DNA of 64,000 nt from assembly GCF_027579695.1 (NCBI RefSeq), contig NC_083577.1:59244241-59308240 (forward strand). Direction: 5' to 3'. Every line of letters starts with the position of its first letter. Position 1 is the stretch's first letter. The DNA comes from Neoarius graeffei (taxonomy: Eukaryota > Chordata > Actinopteri > Siluriformes > Ariidae). The notes under the pieces were generated by a model. The model did no database searches and was not told the DNA's origin. It saw only the letters and a program-made list of their open reading frames with translations. Position numbers and translations under genes: made by a program. This document shows, one piece after another, positions 43,491 through 55,827 of the stretch.

Positions 43491-43856
43491 TTATAATACA
43501 TACACACACACTCTCTTCATATCAGCATTCTCGAAGGCCAATGCTAGCTTACCCGCAAGTCAGCGCTGACAGCGCGGCAGTGAAGTCACCTTCCAGGAGT
43601 GTAGCGTTCATCAGTAGTGTTAGCGAATGCTAATAAAGCAGTCAAGTCAGTGCTATCAAGAACAAGTAGCACAGGCTAACAACCGAGAAACTAAGACTTC
43701 TGTCTCCTGACTCTTCTTCCATGCATGCTCGCTAAAGTATTTTTCACTCAGATTCATTTCCCTGTGTAATTTACTTAGTTACTTTTAAAATCAACGTCGA
43801 TAATTACACACAATGGAGTGACCTGGCAGCCAAAATTCTCTCAAACTCTTCCATTT

Positions 43857-44084
43857 TTAATGAAGCAAACCTGGTGGCCATGTTTGTTTATAAATTGTCA
43901 CAGTCGCTCGCTCGTGCGGAAGTTTCAGGTCTCCGATGTGTCTCTTTTCCAGTTTTTCAATGTCTGTTGGTATGTTTTTCTCTTGTAAATATGTGTAAAG
44001 AATATCTAGTGAAGTTTTGGTAGCCTTTTGGGTTTTCAGCGCGTCGTTCTCTTTCATAGAGAACAAAGAAATGGTTCTGCGCAT
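43857..44084 (-). pseudogene. Crypton-like (DUF3504) tyrosine recombinase N-terminal fragment
   Basis: Reads MKENDALKTQKATKTSLDIL then YTYLQEKNIPTDIEKLEKR. This resembles the start of the tyrosine-recombinase-related DUF3504 region in Crypton elements and their derivatives (core-binding, SAM-like helices). After EKRHI the match ends, and the frame closes at 43857. No catalytic Arg/Tyr part found nearby. Assignment is from remembered family pattern. Confidence 0.45.
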
Positions 44085-44730
44085 GAGTAGCAGAAAAGTT
44101 TCTTATTGGATATTCGCATCAGCTCTGATGTGTGACGTCATGTTGTTTTGACAATCTGCAATATCGTAAACCATATTCAACGCTCACTGGGTAGACTGGC
44201 GTAATACACGTAGGATAAGTGGTATGCTAACAATATTGCATGCTATCAAACCAAATGAATGGAACCCACTCGAAGGGAATAGAATACATATTTTTATTCC
44301 ATCGGAAAAGTGCTCTGTATGTATAATAATTCCCGATATTTCACTCCGATGATGTCACTCCCAGTGTTTTCCCGCTGACTACATACGCGTTGTCAAAATG
44401 GCAAACCAGTTCAAAATTAAAATTTTTTTGATTAACTTGCATTTTTTTTGTTTGTTTGTTTGTTTTTTGTGGATGTGTCCATATAATATAAAGAACATTA
44501 CATGATGGCACGAAGATATGAAGTTTATCTTCTTGTATTGAAAATATTTTCAGTTGTTCACTCACTTGTGAATATATTCACCACTTGAAGAGAAACTTCA
44601 TATCTTTGTGTGACCGTGTAATGTCCTCTATGTATGCTGGGGTTAAATTTGTGTATACAGCATGATAAATCATGATTATGATAAACCTGTTCACATCCCT
44701 GTTAAGTATTCTCAATGTATAAGTATATGA

Positions 44731-45012
44731 CACCATGAGTTGGCCTAGTGGTTAGTGTGTCTGCCTCTTGATCGGGAGATTGCGAGTTCTGTTCACGGTT
44801 GGGTCGTACCAAAGACCATCATGAAAATGGTACCTACTGCTGTCTGGCAAGGCACACTGCAATACAGATGCAAGTGGAGAATCAAACTCTCTGGTCACCA
44901 GAGGACTAGCCCCCCACTGTAACCCTAGCTATGTAATAGGCGAGGGGCCAAGGGTTATGGAGATTGGCGCTGCCCTATGCACCACATGGTGTGGGAAGGG
45001 ACTTTGATAAGT
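44731..45012 (+). mobile_element. tRNA-derived SINE, second family
   Basis: Head TGGCCTAGTGGTTAGTGTGT (A box) and GCGAGTTCTGTTCACGG (degenerate B box), body TACCAAAGACCATCATGAAA, AGGACTAGCCCCCCACTGTA, end GTGTGGGAAGGGACTTTGAT. Different from the dominant SINE; single copy in this window. Confidence 0.75.
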
Positions 45013-45601
45013 ACATGACAATTAGCTTTACTAATCTAGTCTGATAACTAGCACTGCATTCGGTAAGTAACTATGAGATCTGTTTTATATTATGGCTTTG
45101 TGTAGAATAGCTTTAATCTATTATACAAATGAGAATTGCAGGCCATCTAACTGCCTCTTGGCATTTTTGATTGATCTTACTCATTTCCTTTCTTTCAAAT
45201 AAAATAATTAAGAAAACACCATCCTAAATGTCAAATTGGCATAGAGAGGCTGTTACGTCTATCCAACAGTATGTGTCCCAGTTTCAGAAAAAAGGAGATC
45301 AGAGAGCATGGACATGGATGTGGATATGGGAGGGGACACAGAGTGACAGAGTCTGAAATAAATGAGCATTATGAATACACATGCATGAGCTTACACATTT
45401 TCTCTTTTCGTAGGAAAAAGATTGAAAAGATTGAACTTTTAGCACAGTAACATTTTTAGGAGAATTTTTGATCTGATATGAATTTAGATTAAAATAAAAT
45501 CAACAAATCAATACCTACAACAGAAGCTTTCAGAAACAGCATCTGGATATAAACACGGGAGGTTGGCACCAGACTGTGATCCCATTAGATGAGAGAGAGA
45601 G

Positions 45602-45641
<40 letters not shown>

Positions 45642-45984
45642 TTCCCTGATTGATATTCATATAATCAGGCGCCTTGAGGAAGTGAGACCCAGGGAGGCCA
45701 TCACTCCTCTCCAGCAATCAGAGGCTTTGTGCCAGAAATCAAAGCCCCCTGAAAGACATATTGAGACACCTTCAGCCACCTTTACACATTTGTGATACAA
45801 GAAATATATGAAATGTTGTCTTTGATGTTGTCTGAAAGAAATTTCAGTATCATAATATAGTGTATTTGCTTATTCCTGCATTGCATGCAGTTATTAAACA
45901 ATGCCTGATAAGTCAAGTTATAGAATTAACCTACAATAATAGTTTATTACCAACAGTTTATTTAGCAAATATAGGCAGTTTTGC
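45013..45984. other. Intergenic with (GA)n microsatellite
   Basis: (GA)n at 45590-45639 with one GC interruption. No coding-like frame recognised. Confidence 0.6.
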
Positions 45985-46358
45985 GGCAGCACGGTGGTGT
46001 AGTGGTTAGCGCTGTCGCCTCACAGCAAGAAGGTCCTGGGTTCGAGCCCCGTGGCCGGCGAGGGCCTTTCTGTGCGGAGTTTGCATGTTCTCCCCGTGTC
46101 CGCGTGGGTTTCCTCCGGGTGCTCCGGTTTCCCCCACAGTCCAAAGACATGCAAGTTACTGTAGGTTAACTGGTGGTTCTAAATTGACTTTAGGTGTGAG
46201 TGTGAATGGTTGTCTGTGTCTATGTGTCAGCCCTGTGATGACCTGGCGACTTGTCCAGGGTGTACCCCGCCTTTCGCCCGTAGTCAGCTGGGATAGGCTC
46301 CAGCTTGCCTGCGACCCTGTAGAAGGATAAAGCGGCTACAGATAATGAGATGAGATGA
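45985..46358 (+). mobile_element. SINE, plus strand, 11-bp target duplication
   Basis: Dominant family, full length; perfect GGCAGTTTTGC duplication (45974-45984 and 46359-46369). Tail GATAATGAGATGAGAT. Confidence 0.88.
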
Positions 46359-46369
46359 GGCAGTTTTGC

Positions 46370-47780
<1,411 letters not shown>

Positions 47781-48125
47781 CCATCCATCCATAGCCTGTG
47801 AATGGTCACAGGCAAGTTAGAGCCTATCCCAGCTGACTATGGGCGAGAGGTGAGGTACACCCTGGACAAGTCACTAGGTCATCGCAGGGCTGATACATAG
47901 AGACAAACAACCATTCACACCTACGGTCAATTTAGAACCACCAATTGGCCTACCCTGCATGTCTTTGGACTGTGAGGGAAACCGGAGCACCCGGAGGAAA
48001 CCCATGCAGACACGGGGAGAACATGCAAACTCCATACAGAAAGGCCGCCGTTGGCCACTGGGCTCAAACGCAGAACCTTCTTGCTGTGAGATAACAGTGC
48101 TAACCACCATACCACTGTGCCGCCC
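47781..48125 (-). mobile_element. SINE, minus strand, 15-bp target duplication
   Basis: Older copy with a CCATCCATCC-type tail; flanked by TATCTAGTGTACCTT (47766-47780) and TATCTAGTATACCTT (48126-48140). Confidence 0.85.
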
Positions 48126-48222
48126 TATCTAGTATACCTTTAAAGTTTTATTCTAAAAACTACTGTACTTACAGTTCATTTATGAACTTTAAATTGTTTT
48201 TTAAAGGTACACTATATCCATA

Positions 48223-48930
48223 GGTGGCACGGTGGTGTAGTGGTTAGCACTGTCGCCTCACAGCAAAAATGTTCTGGGTTCGAGGACAGCGGCCTTTTTG
48301 TATGTAGTTTGCATGTTCTCCCCGTGTCTGCGTGGGTTTCCTCTGGGTGCTCCGGTTTCCCCCCACAGTACAAAGACATGTAGGTCAGGCTAATTGGTGG
48401 CTCTAAATTGACCATAGGTGTGAATGTAAGTGTGAATGGTTGTTTGTCTCTATGCATTGGCCCTGCAATGACCTAGCGCAGTGTTTCTCAACCTTTTTTC
48501 AGTCACGGCACCCTTCAGAAGTATGCGAATTCTCAAGGCACCCCCCCATATAAAATATACGCATTCACGCTGATCATATGCTGACCCCGGCAGTGACGTT
48601 GTGACATGGGAAAGGGGACTGTGAGACAAATTTTGATGACGCATGAGGTGGCGATGATCTGCATTAGTGTAACTATCGTTTTTTGGAATTTTAATTCATT
48701 TTATTTATTTCAATGTTAAAATATATAATTTTTTGACGGCACCCCTAACGAAGCCAGACGGCACCCCAGGGAGCCATGGCACCCTGGTTGAGAAAGGCTG
48801 ACCTAGCGACTTGTCCAGGGTGTACCCTGCCTCTTGCCCATAGTCAGCTTGGATAGGCTCCAGCTTGCCTGGGATCCTGCACAGCATAAGTGGCTACGGA
48901 TGATGGATGGATGGATGGATGGATGGACAG
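48223..48930 (+). mobile_element. SINE, plus strand, split by a hAT MITE
   Basis: Perfect 12-bp duplication ACTATATCCATA (48211-48222 and 48931-48942), GGATGGATGG tail. Body interrupted at GACCTAGCG by the MITE at 48479-48800. Confidence 0.87.
48479..48800. mobile_element. hAT-type MITE inside a SINE
   Basis: Ends CAGTGTTTCTCAACC and GGTTGAGAAAGGCTG, perfect 8-bp duplication ACCTAGCG (48471-48478 and 48801-48808). 322 bp, no coding. Repeated GGCACCC words occur in both subterminal regions in inverse order. Confidence 0.87.
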
Positions 48931-49270
48931 ACTATATCCATATTTCCAGGTGAAAGATATATTAAAGGTACAAAAAAGCATGAAGAAATCACCCCAGCAA
49001 TGAGGAAAGATACATTTTAGTGCTTTTTTCTTTATTCAGAATCTAGCATTGTTTCCTCTCATCATATGCTAAATACAGGCTGTATAAAATGGTAATTACA
49101 GTGCTGCTTGAAAGTTTGTGAACCCTTTAGAATTTTCTATATTTCTGCATATAAAACATCATCAGATTTTCACACAAGTCCTAAAAGTAGATAAAGAGAA
49201 CCCAGTTAAACAAATGTGACAAAAATATTATACTTGGTCATTTATTTATTGAGGAAAATGATCCAATATT

Positions 49271-49639
49271 GACGGCACGGTAGTGTAGTGGTTAGCGTTG
49301 TCGCCTCACAGCAAGAAGGTCCGGGTTCGAGCCCTGTGGCTGGCGAGGGCCTTTCTGTGTGGAGTTTGCATGTTCTCCCTGTGTCCGCGTGGGTTTCCTC
49401 CGGGTGCTCCGGTTTCCCCCACAGTCCAAAGACATGCAGGTTAGGTTAACTGGTGACTCTAAATTGACCATAGGTGTGAGTGTGAATGGTTGTCTGTGTC
49501 TATGTGTCGGCCCTGTGATGACCTGGCGACTTGTCCAGGGTGTACCCCGCCTTTCGCCCGTAGTCAGCTGGGATAGGCTCCAGCTTGCCTGCGACCCTGT
49601 AGAACAGGATAAAGCGGCTAGAGATAATGAGATGAAATT
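49271..49639 (+). mobile_element. SINE in the Tc1 copy B terminal repeat
   Basis: Dominant family, full length; 10-bp duplication ATCCAATATT (49261-49270 and 49640-49649). Confidence 0.88.
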
Positions 49640-50564
49640 ATCCAATATTACATATCTGTGAGTGGCAAAAGTATGTGAACCTTTGCTTTCAGTATCTGGT
49701 GTGACCCCCTTGTGCAGCAATAACTGCAACTAAACGTTTCTGATAACTGTTGATCAGTCCTGCACACTGGCTTGGAGAAATTTTAGCCCATTCCTCTGTA
49801 CAGAACAGCTTCAACTCTGGGATGTTGGTGGGTTTCCTCACATGAACTGCTCGCTTCAGGTCCTTCCACAACATTTCGATTGGATTAAGGTCAGGACTTT
49901 GACTTGGCCATTCCAAAACATTAACTTTATTCTTCTTTAACCATTCTTTGGTAGAACGACTTGTGTGTTTAGGGTCGTTGTCTTGCTGCATGACCCACCT
50001 TCTCTTGAGATTCAGCTCATGGACAGATGTCCTGACATTTTCCTTTAGAATTTGCTGGTATAATTCACAATTCATTGTTCCATCAATGATGGCAAGCCGT
50101 CCTGGCCCAGATGCAGCAAAACAGGCCCAAACCATGATACTACCACCACCATGTTTCACAGATAGGAAAAGGTTCTTATGCTGGAATGCAGTGTTTTCCT
50201 TTTTCCAGACATAACGCTTCTCATTTAAACCAAAAAGTTCTATTTTGGTCTCATCCATACACAAAACATTTTTTCAATAGCCTTCTGGCTTGTCCACGTG
50301 ATCTTTAGTAAACTGCAGATGAGCAGCAATGTTCTTTTTGGAGAGCAGTGGCTTTCTCCTTGCAACCCTGCCATGCATACCATTGTTGTTCAGTGTTCTC
50401 CTGATGGTGGACTCATGAACATTAACATTAGCCAATGTGAGAGAGGCCTCCCGTTGCTTAGAAGTTACCCTGGGGTCCTTTGTGACCTCGCTGACTATTG
50501 AGGTATTTCACCTGACGTCACAGGGTCACGTGACGCCCCGGTGTCCACCATTTTGGACGGCAAG

Positions 50565-51125
50565 CTAGCTAATGTCAACAACAGTAGCTAGTATGTTACT
50601 GTAGCAATATTTACGTTCAGTCATTTGGATGACTGTTAAAACCTTTCAGTCTCAAGTTTTTCCTTTACTGGATTTACTAGTTTACTGAGCTAGCGCGCGA
50701 TGGCTCCCGGCTCGGCCGGCTAGCGCGCGATGGCTCCCGGCTCGGCCGGCTAGCGCGCGATGGCTCCCGGCGCGGCCGGCTAGCGCGCGATGGCTCCCGG
50801 CTCGGCCGCCGAGCACGCGATGGCTCCCGGCTCGGCCGCCGAGCGCGCGATGGCTCCCGGCTCGGCCGCCGAGCGCGCGATGGCTCCCGGCTCGGCCGGA
50901 GAGCGCGCGATGGCTCCCGGCTCGGCCGGAGAGCGCGCGATGGCTCCCGGCTCGGCCGGAGAGCGCGCGATGGCTCCCGGCTTGGCCGAGTGCGCTAGCT
51001 CAGTAAACTAGTAAATCCAGTAAAGGAAAAACTTGAGACTGAAAGGTTTTAACAGTCATCCAAATGACTGAACGTAAATATTGCTACAGTAACATACTAG
51101 CTACGATGTTGTTGACATTAGCTAG
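50565..51125. repeat. Foldback with about 133-bp arms around a minisatellite
   Basis: GCTAGCTAATGTCAACAACA... to ...TTTACTGAGCTAGCGC (50565-50697) pairs almost perfectly with 50990-51125. The loop is a 30-bp tandem array. Lies inside the ISL2EU-like copy 2. No flanking duplication was resolved. Confidence 0.85.
50690..51000. repeat. GC-rich 30-bp minisatellite, ten units
   Basis: Each unit contains TGGCTCCCGGCTCGGCCG. Units fall into blocks by their 3' part: three GGCTAGCG, three GCCGAGCG, three GGAGAGCG, and one variant end unit. It translates to MAPGSAAERA-type repeats only because 30 is divisible by 3. Confidence 0.92.
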
Positions 51126-51288
51126 TGCTAACAGCTAGTTGCTAATACACTGCTACAACTACACCAACCCTAATAATACAGTTCTTGGTCATTGCCTGGT
51201 AACAGCAAATTTATAACGGGTCATGTCTCAACAGACTAAGAAGTTATTTCAATGACATTTAATAACATTTTGTTTATCCTGAGGACCG

Positions 51289-51658
51289 AAAGTAAATGAA
51301 AATGTGAACAAACCTTAGCTGTAATAAGATGGCGACCACCAGCTCCAGGGACGACCCGCTGATGTAGGCATGTTACCCAGCCTGACACAAAATATTTGTA
51401 GGCATCCAAACTCGTATACGCTTTCAGATCAATACCTGTGTATGGCGATGGGTTTTTAACGACATAGGTATACAGATCATGTGGGCCGAAGTCAGGTAAA
51501 GACGAGGGCTTCGTGTACTTCCGTACGTCAGTGAACAATCCTGGTGGAAGCAGGTAAACGTCGTTCTCTAAGCCTGCTAACCTCAATTTTTGCAAATACC
51601 TCTCCCTCTGCTCGCCCTGTAAATGCCCTACGTCGCTGGATAGTGAAGGTGTTTTCTG
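51289..51658 (-). pseudogene. N-terminal exon of ISL2EU YqaJ/SWIM-type protein
   Basis: Likely start MQKTPSLSSDVGHLQGEQRE at 51658, although the frame is open up to the terminus at 51781. Conserved words: RERYLQKLRLAGL, LPDFGPHDLYTYVV, YTGIDLKAYTSLDAYKYFVS and GWVTCLHQRV, ending LITAK at an AAG/GTTTGT splice donor near 51317. This is the best-preserved of three such exons in the window and shows the conserved start of the SWIM/YqaJ protein family. Downstream exons with the SWIM finger and nuclease are absent, deleted with the element's interior. Confidence 0.65.
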
Positions 51659-52442
51659 CATCTCGCTCCTTTTTCTTTTATGTTTTTCGTTTGTCGCCTT
51701 CCTCGCATTCAAACTGATTCGAGCCGTGCCGTCCAAAATGGCAGCATCACATGACTTGGTCACGTGAGTGAAATACCTCAATTACACGCCTTGCTCTTGG
51801 AGTGATCTTTGTGAGTCGACCACTCCTGGGGAGGGTAACAATGGTCTGGAATTTCCTCCATTTGTACACAATCTGACTGACTGTGGATTGGTGGAGTCCA
51901 AACTCTTTAGAGATGGTTTTGTAACCTTTTCCAGCCTGATGAGCATCAACAATGCTTTTTCTGAGGTCCTCAGAAATCTCCTTTGTTCGTGCCATGATAC
52001 ACTTCCACAAACATGTGTTGTGAAGATCAGACTTTGATAGATCCCTGTTCTTTAAATAAAACAGGGTGCCCACTCACACCTGATTGTCATTCCATTGATT
52101 GAAAACACCTGACTCTAATTTCATCTTCAAATTAACTGCTAATCCTAGAGGTTCACATACTTTTGCTACTCACAGATATGTAATATTGGATCATTTTCCT
52201 CAATAAATAAATGACCAAGTATAATATTTTTGTCTCATTTGTTTAACTGGGTTCTCTTTATCTACTTTTAGGATTTGTGTGAAAATCTGATGATGTTTTA
52301 GGTCATATTTATGCAGAAATATAGACAATTCTAAAGGTTTCACAAACTTTCAAGCACCACTGTATATTATCAATACATTTACAGTAACACTTCTTGCACC
52401 GTGTTTGTTCTGCAGCTGTAATGTCAGTTTTATAGTTTAGAT

Positions 52443-52612
52443 TCTGCTCCTGCTCAGGGTCACGGTGGACCTAGGGCCTATCATGGGAACACTGGGTGGG
52501 AGAGGCATGAATACACTGTGAATTGGATGCTAGTTCCTTGCAGGACATCATACATTCATTTCTAGGGGTTATTTAGAGTCACCTATCCACAGTACACCTA
52601 CCCAGAGGAATC
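52443..52612 (-). mobile_element. Old SINE fragment
   Basis: CAGGGTCACGGTGGACCTAG, GCATGAATACACTGTGAATT and TTTAGAGTCACCTATCCA follow, in reverse, the 3' half of V-SINE-like bodies. Strongly diverged, head missing. Confidence 0.5.
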
Positions 52613-53111
52613 GCGCATGGTAAGATGCAAGATTTATTTATACAGCAAACTTTATATAGCAAGACTCTGTTTTCTAATGATAAGATTTTACTTTAAAGTC
52701 CACTCAGAACAACTGCAAGTGTTTACTGTGATAGTCACACTTCCTTTCTACTCTCATTTCATGTTTGTCTCTCAATTAAGGCCAGGAAGTGAGGAGACAG
52801 TAATTACATAGCATGCAAGGCTAATATTATGTAATTGAACTAATGATGTGCTCAAATATGAGAATGAACATTTCAAAGACTATAACCAAGGATATGGCTT
52901 TTGTTCTGAGTTTTATGACATTAAGATACAGAAGAAATCAACATCAATGGTTTTTAAACATTGCGTACAAGTTATTATTCTTTATTCTTCATTATTCATT
53001 ACTAATTCTTAAAGAACTTGAAGTTGAACTTGGTTCTAGCTCTTTCAGGACACAATGAAGAGTCTGTAGTTTAAATGAAATGAATGTGGATTCCTTGTGG
53101 TATAAACCCAA
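52613..53111. other. Intergenic, no feature seen
   Basis: AT-rich; no frame or terminus recognised. Confidence 0.55.
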
Positions 53112-53508
53112 AGCTGGGCAACACGGTGGTGTAGTGGTGAGCACTGTTGCCTCACAGCAAGAAGGTTCTGGGTTCTAGCCCAGTGGCTGATGGAAGCCTT
53201 TCTGTGTGGAGTTTGCACGTTCTCCCCATGTCTGTCTGTGTGGGTTTCCTCCGGGTGCTCCAGTCTCCTCCACAGTCCAAAGACATGCACGTTAGGCTAA
53301 TTGGTGGCTCTAAATTGACCGTAGGTGTGAATGGTTTTTAAACATTATGTTTGGTATTATTGTTTGTCTCTCTATGTCAGTCCTGCAATGACCTGGTGAC
53401 TTGTCCAGGGTGTACCTCACCTCTCGCCCATAGTCAGCTGGGATAGGCTCCAGTTTGCCTGTGACCCTGCACAGGATAAGCGGTTATGGATAATGGATGG
53501 ATGGATGG
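53112..53508 (+). mobile_element. SINE, plus strand, 10-bp target duplication
   Basis: Older copy of the dominant family with GGATGGATGG tail; ATAAACCCAA at 53102-53111 and 53509-53518. Confidence 0.84.
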
Positions 53509-53518
53509 ATAAACCCAA

Positions 53519-54789
53519 GACTTCAAGAACTCCATCTGGCTGTAGTTAGCACTGTATATTTATTATAATCTCATGCATGAATATGGATAATATCATATAC
53601 TGCTAACCATCTAAAAATGAGATTATTTCCCTAATGGCACTTCTACTTTCAAGTGCCCTGTGTTCTTCCCTGCTTGGTAATTTTGTCCACTGTTTATGTG
53701 CCCATGTACCAGCGTCTCATATTTTCCTTTGTTGAAAATGTTCAAAGCAGCTGGCAAAGCAATAGACCTCACAAGACCACCGTGTACCTGTGTAAGTCTC
53801 AGACCATTTTTGGAAGGCTTTGAAGCTAACACCAGGTCGAGCACAAAAACTCAGGGATGGCAGCCAATTACATGAAAATTGTTCTTGCTTCTGCAGATGA
53901 CTCTTTTGTCATGTCATTCTCCTTGGTCTCCCCAAAAAATGTGAAAGAGCATCTTATTTTCTGCCATTACACTTTTTAATGGCTTGTAATTTAAAACCAA
54001 GAAAGTACGAATAATAATCTGAAGTTGTTCCAGACAACATCAGAGAACATAAAACAATATAATGTTAAAGACTGCTTTACACTTTCTGTTTCTCTTCTCA
54101 ACTTTCCCAGCACCTATGAGATCAGCCACGAGATCAAAACTCTGTTTGAGAAGTTTGCTGTGGAACAGAAATAGGTGGTTCTGTCAGGGTGTAATGATAC
54201 AACTACAAAAATGCATGTCACTCCTCATGCGGCAAGAGAAGTACATTTTAGAGGTAAACAGGAACATGTGGCCAATTAAAAGAGCATGACGGATAGCAGT
54301 GGCAACATGGCGACTGACAGCTTTTCCCGGGTACCTGTGGACAGGTTATAAATAGATCCTGTATCAGACACAATGTTTTTTTCACCATCTCACTGTCAGC
54401 TGTGTGCTGCTTCATGGGTGGCTGTACTGTTTGCTTTTTGTTCTACATGTTGGATAACATTCCAACATTTAGACGGATTATTTTATCTCACTGCTTATAG
54501 TTGACGTTGACCTTGAATAGTCTGTATTATATTTTGTATAGTCAGAATTATATCGTTAATAGTTTAAAAAAAAAGGCCTTGTCAGGTGAGAAGCATTTTA
54601 GGCTAAACCTGCCTGCTATGCTCTGCAGAGATGATCACACCTACCTACTGTGAAATATAGAAATATAGGACGTATTTGATGCTCATCACTATAGGGACTC
54701 TCTTGATTATCAGTGGCATCAAGAATTCCCAAAATTATCAGGATATTTTGGTAGAAACCCAGGTAGCATCTGGGAGGCTATGTCTTACC
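53519..54789. other. Intergenic; one possible exon fragment
   Basis: Mostly unremarkable AT-rich DNA. At 54070-54252 a pyrimidine-rich tract and TTTCCCAG acceptor (54110) precede the reading TYEISHEIKTLFEKFAVEQK, a TAG at 54172, and a further open stretch to a GAG/GTAAAC donor at 54252. I do not recognise the protein; it could be a host exon, a captured exon or chance. A TATA-like TTATAAATAG lies at 54345. Confidence 0.4.
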
Positions 54790-55072
54790 AGAAGATCTTT
54801 CAACAAAGACATGCGGTTAGGTTAACATGGGGCAGCTATGGCCTAAGGTTGGGCTGAAGTGCCCTTGAGCAAGGGCACCTAACCCATAACTGCTCCCCGG
54901 GTGCTGTAGCATAGCTGCCCACTGCTCTGGGTATGTGTGTGTGCGCTCATCTCTCACTTGTGTGTGCATGTGTGTGTTCACTGCTTCAGATGGATTAAAT
55001 GCAGAGGTTAAATTTCACTGTGTGCTTAATTCTGTGCTTGATGCACGTGTGACAAATAAAGGCTTCTTGGCT
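54790..55072 (+). mobile_element. SINE module also found in the composite at 23.2 kb
   Basis: GACATGCGGTTAGGTTAACATGGGGCAG, GCCCTTGAGCAAGGGCACCT, TGGATTAAATGCAGAGGT and the end ATGCACGTGTGACAAATAAA match the 23220-23440 body in opposite orientation. Followed by an A-run at 55089-55107. Confidence 0.68.
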
Positions 55073-55456
55073 TCGGCAAGACAGTCATCAAAAAAAAAAA
55101 AAAAAAACCACTGCAAAATAAAAAGCCCACTGATTTGAAGCCTGTTGAAAGCCTGTGGCCTGAGATGAAGAGAGAGCTGTCCGTAAGTGCATGGCTACCA
55201 GTAAACCCCAAACATCAGGAAAAATACTGCAGGGAATGATCCCAGACTAAAAAACAAAACCCGACAACATCTCACACTTGTACAAACCCCATTTCCAAGA
55301 AAGTTAGGATATTTTCGAAAATGCTATAAAAACAAGAATATATGATTTGTTAATTCACGTGAACCTTTATTTAACTGACAAAAGTACAAAGAAAAGATTT
55401 CCAATGTTTTCACTGACCATGTATTTTGTAAATATAAACTATTTTAGAATTTGATG

Positions 55457-55827
55457 TGGCGGCACGGTGGTGTAGTGGTTAGCGCTGTCGCCTCACAGCA
55501 AGAAGGTCCTGGGTTCGAGCCCCGGGGCCGGCGAGGGCCTTTCTGTGTGGAGTTTGCATGTTCTCCCCGTGTCCGTGTGGGTTTCCTCCGGGTGCTCCGG
55601 TTTCCCCCACAGTCCAAAGACATGCAGGTTAGGTTAACTGGTGACTCTAAATTGAGCGTAGGTGTGAATGTGAGTGTGAATGGTTGTCTGTGTCTATGTG
55701 TCAGCCCTGTGATGACCTGGCGACTTGTCCAGGGTGTACCCCGCCTCTCACCCGTAGTCAGCTGGGATAGGCTCCAGCTTGCCTGCGACCCTGTAGAAGG
55801 ATAAAGCGGCTAGAGATAATGAGATGA
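55457..55827 (+). mobile_element. SINE, plus strand, 10-bp target duplication
   Basis: Full length; GAATTTGATG at 55447-55456 and GAATTTGACG at 55828-55837. Confidence 0.87.

Larger units (their letters stand above)
43080..44640. mobile_element. Composite non-autonomous element with hairpin and Crypton-like exon
   Basis: Similar sequence occurs near both ends: GTGTCTATATAATAAAAAGA (43228) and GTGTCCATATAATATAAAGA (44473), each followed by a GAAGTTTATCTTCT-type word and TATTGAAAA. A long hairpin (43349-43490) and a minus-strand recombinase-like exon (43857-44084) lie inside. The true ends and class are not certain; no target duplication was found. Confidence 0.5.
50499..51780. mobile_element. 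ISL2EU-like DNA transposon, copy 2
   Basis: Ends TGAGGTATTTCAC and GTGAAATACCTCA, flanked by AT on each side. Comparison with Tc1 copy A shows the empty site as GACTATTACACG-like sequence, proving a 2-bp AT duplication. TGACGTCAC lies inside the left end, a related GTCACGTGAG inside the right end, and YY1-like CCACCATTTTGG / CCAAAATGGCAGC further in. The YqaJ/SWIM-type exon reads leftward from the right end. The other half is replaced by a foldback with minisatellite. Confidence 0.8.
49689..51995 (-). pseudogene. Tc1-like transposase of copy B, split by ISL2EU-like element
   Basis: ATG at 51995 opens MARTKEISEDLRKSIVDAHQ; both helix-turn-helix parts are intact (KTISKEFGLHQSTVSQIVYK). The insert enters after TPRARRVI (51781). 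It resumes at 50498 with VTKDPRVTS, ESTIRRTLNNN, then a frame change or stop around 50265-50275 before [13 protein letters not shown] (Asp), KHGGGSIMVWACF, QQDNDPKHTS (Asp) and [16 protein letters not shown] (Glu), ending GHTRY at 49689. The 49689-50264 part is fully open. Confidence 0.88.
49099..52362 (-). mobile_element. Tc1-like transposon, copy B, hit by a SINE and an ISL2EU-like element
   Basis: TA-flanked ends CAGTGCTGCTTGAAAGTTTG and its near complement (CTTTCAAGCACCACTG). Same family as copy A (28139-33475), opposite strand. With both inserts removed it is about 1.6 kb. Confidence 0.92.

Noticed and set aside
44731-44800. Functional tRNA gene
   Set aside because: A and B boxes are present but the B box is degenerate, no cloverleaf closes, and a SINE body follows.
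50790-51011. Open frame of MAPGSAAERA decapeptide repeats
   Set aside because: It is the 30-bp minisatellite read in frame; no promoter context, and the opposite arm of the foldback closes it.
55451-55804. Frames of 60-120 codons recurring at many places (GFLRVLRFPPQSKDMQ and ESPVNLTCMSLDCGG types)
   Set aside because: They are the sense and antisense translations of the dominant SINE (also at 38.9, 40.2, 40.9, 46.1, 49.4, 57.4, 61.7 and 62.1 kb), not genes.
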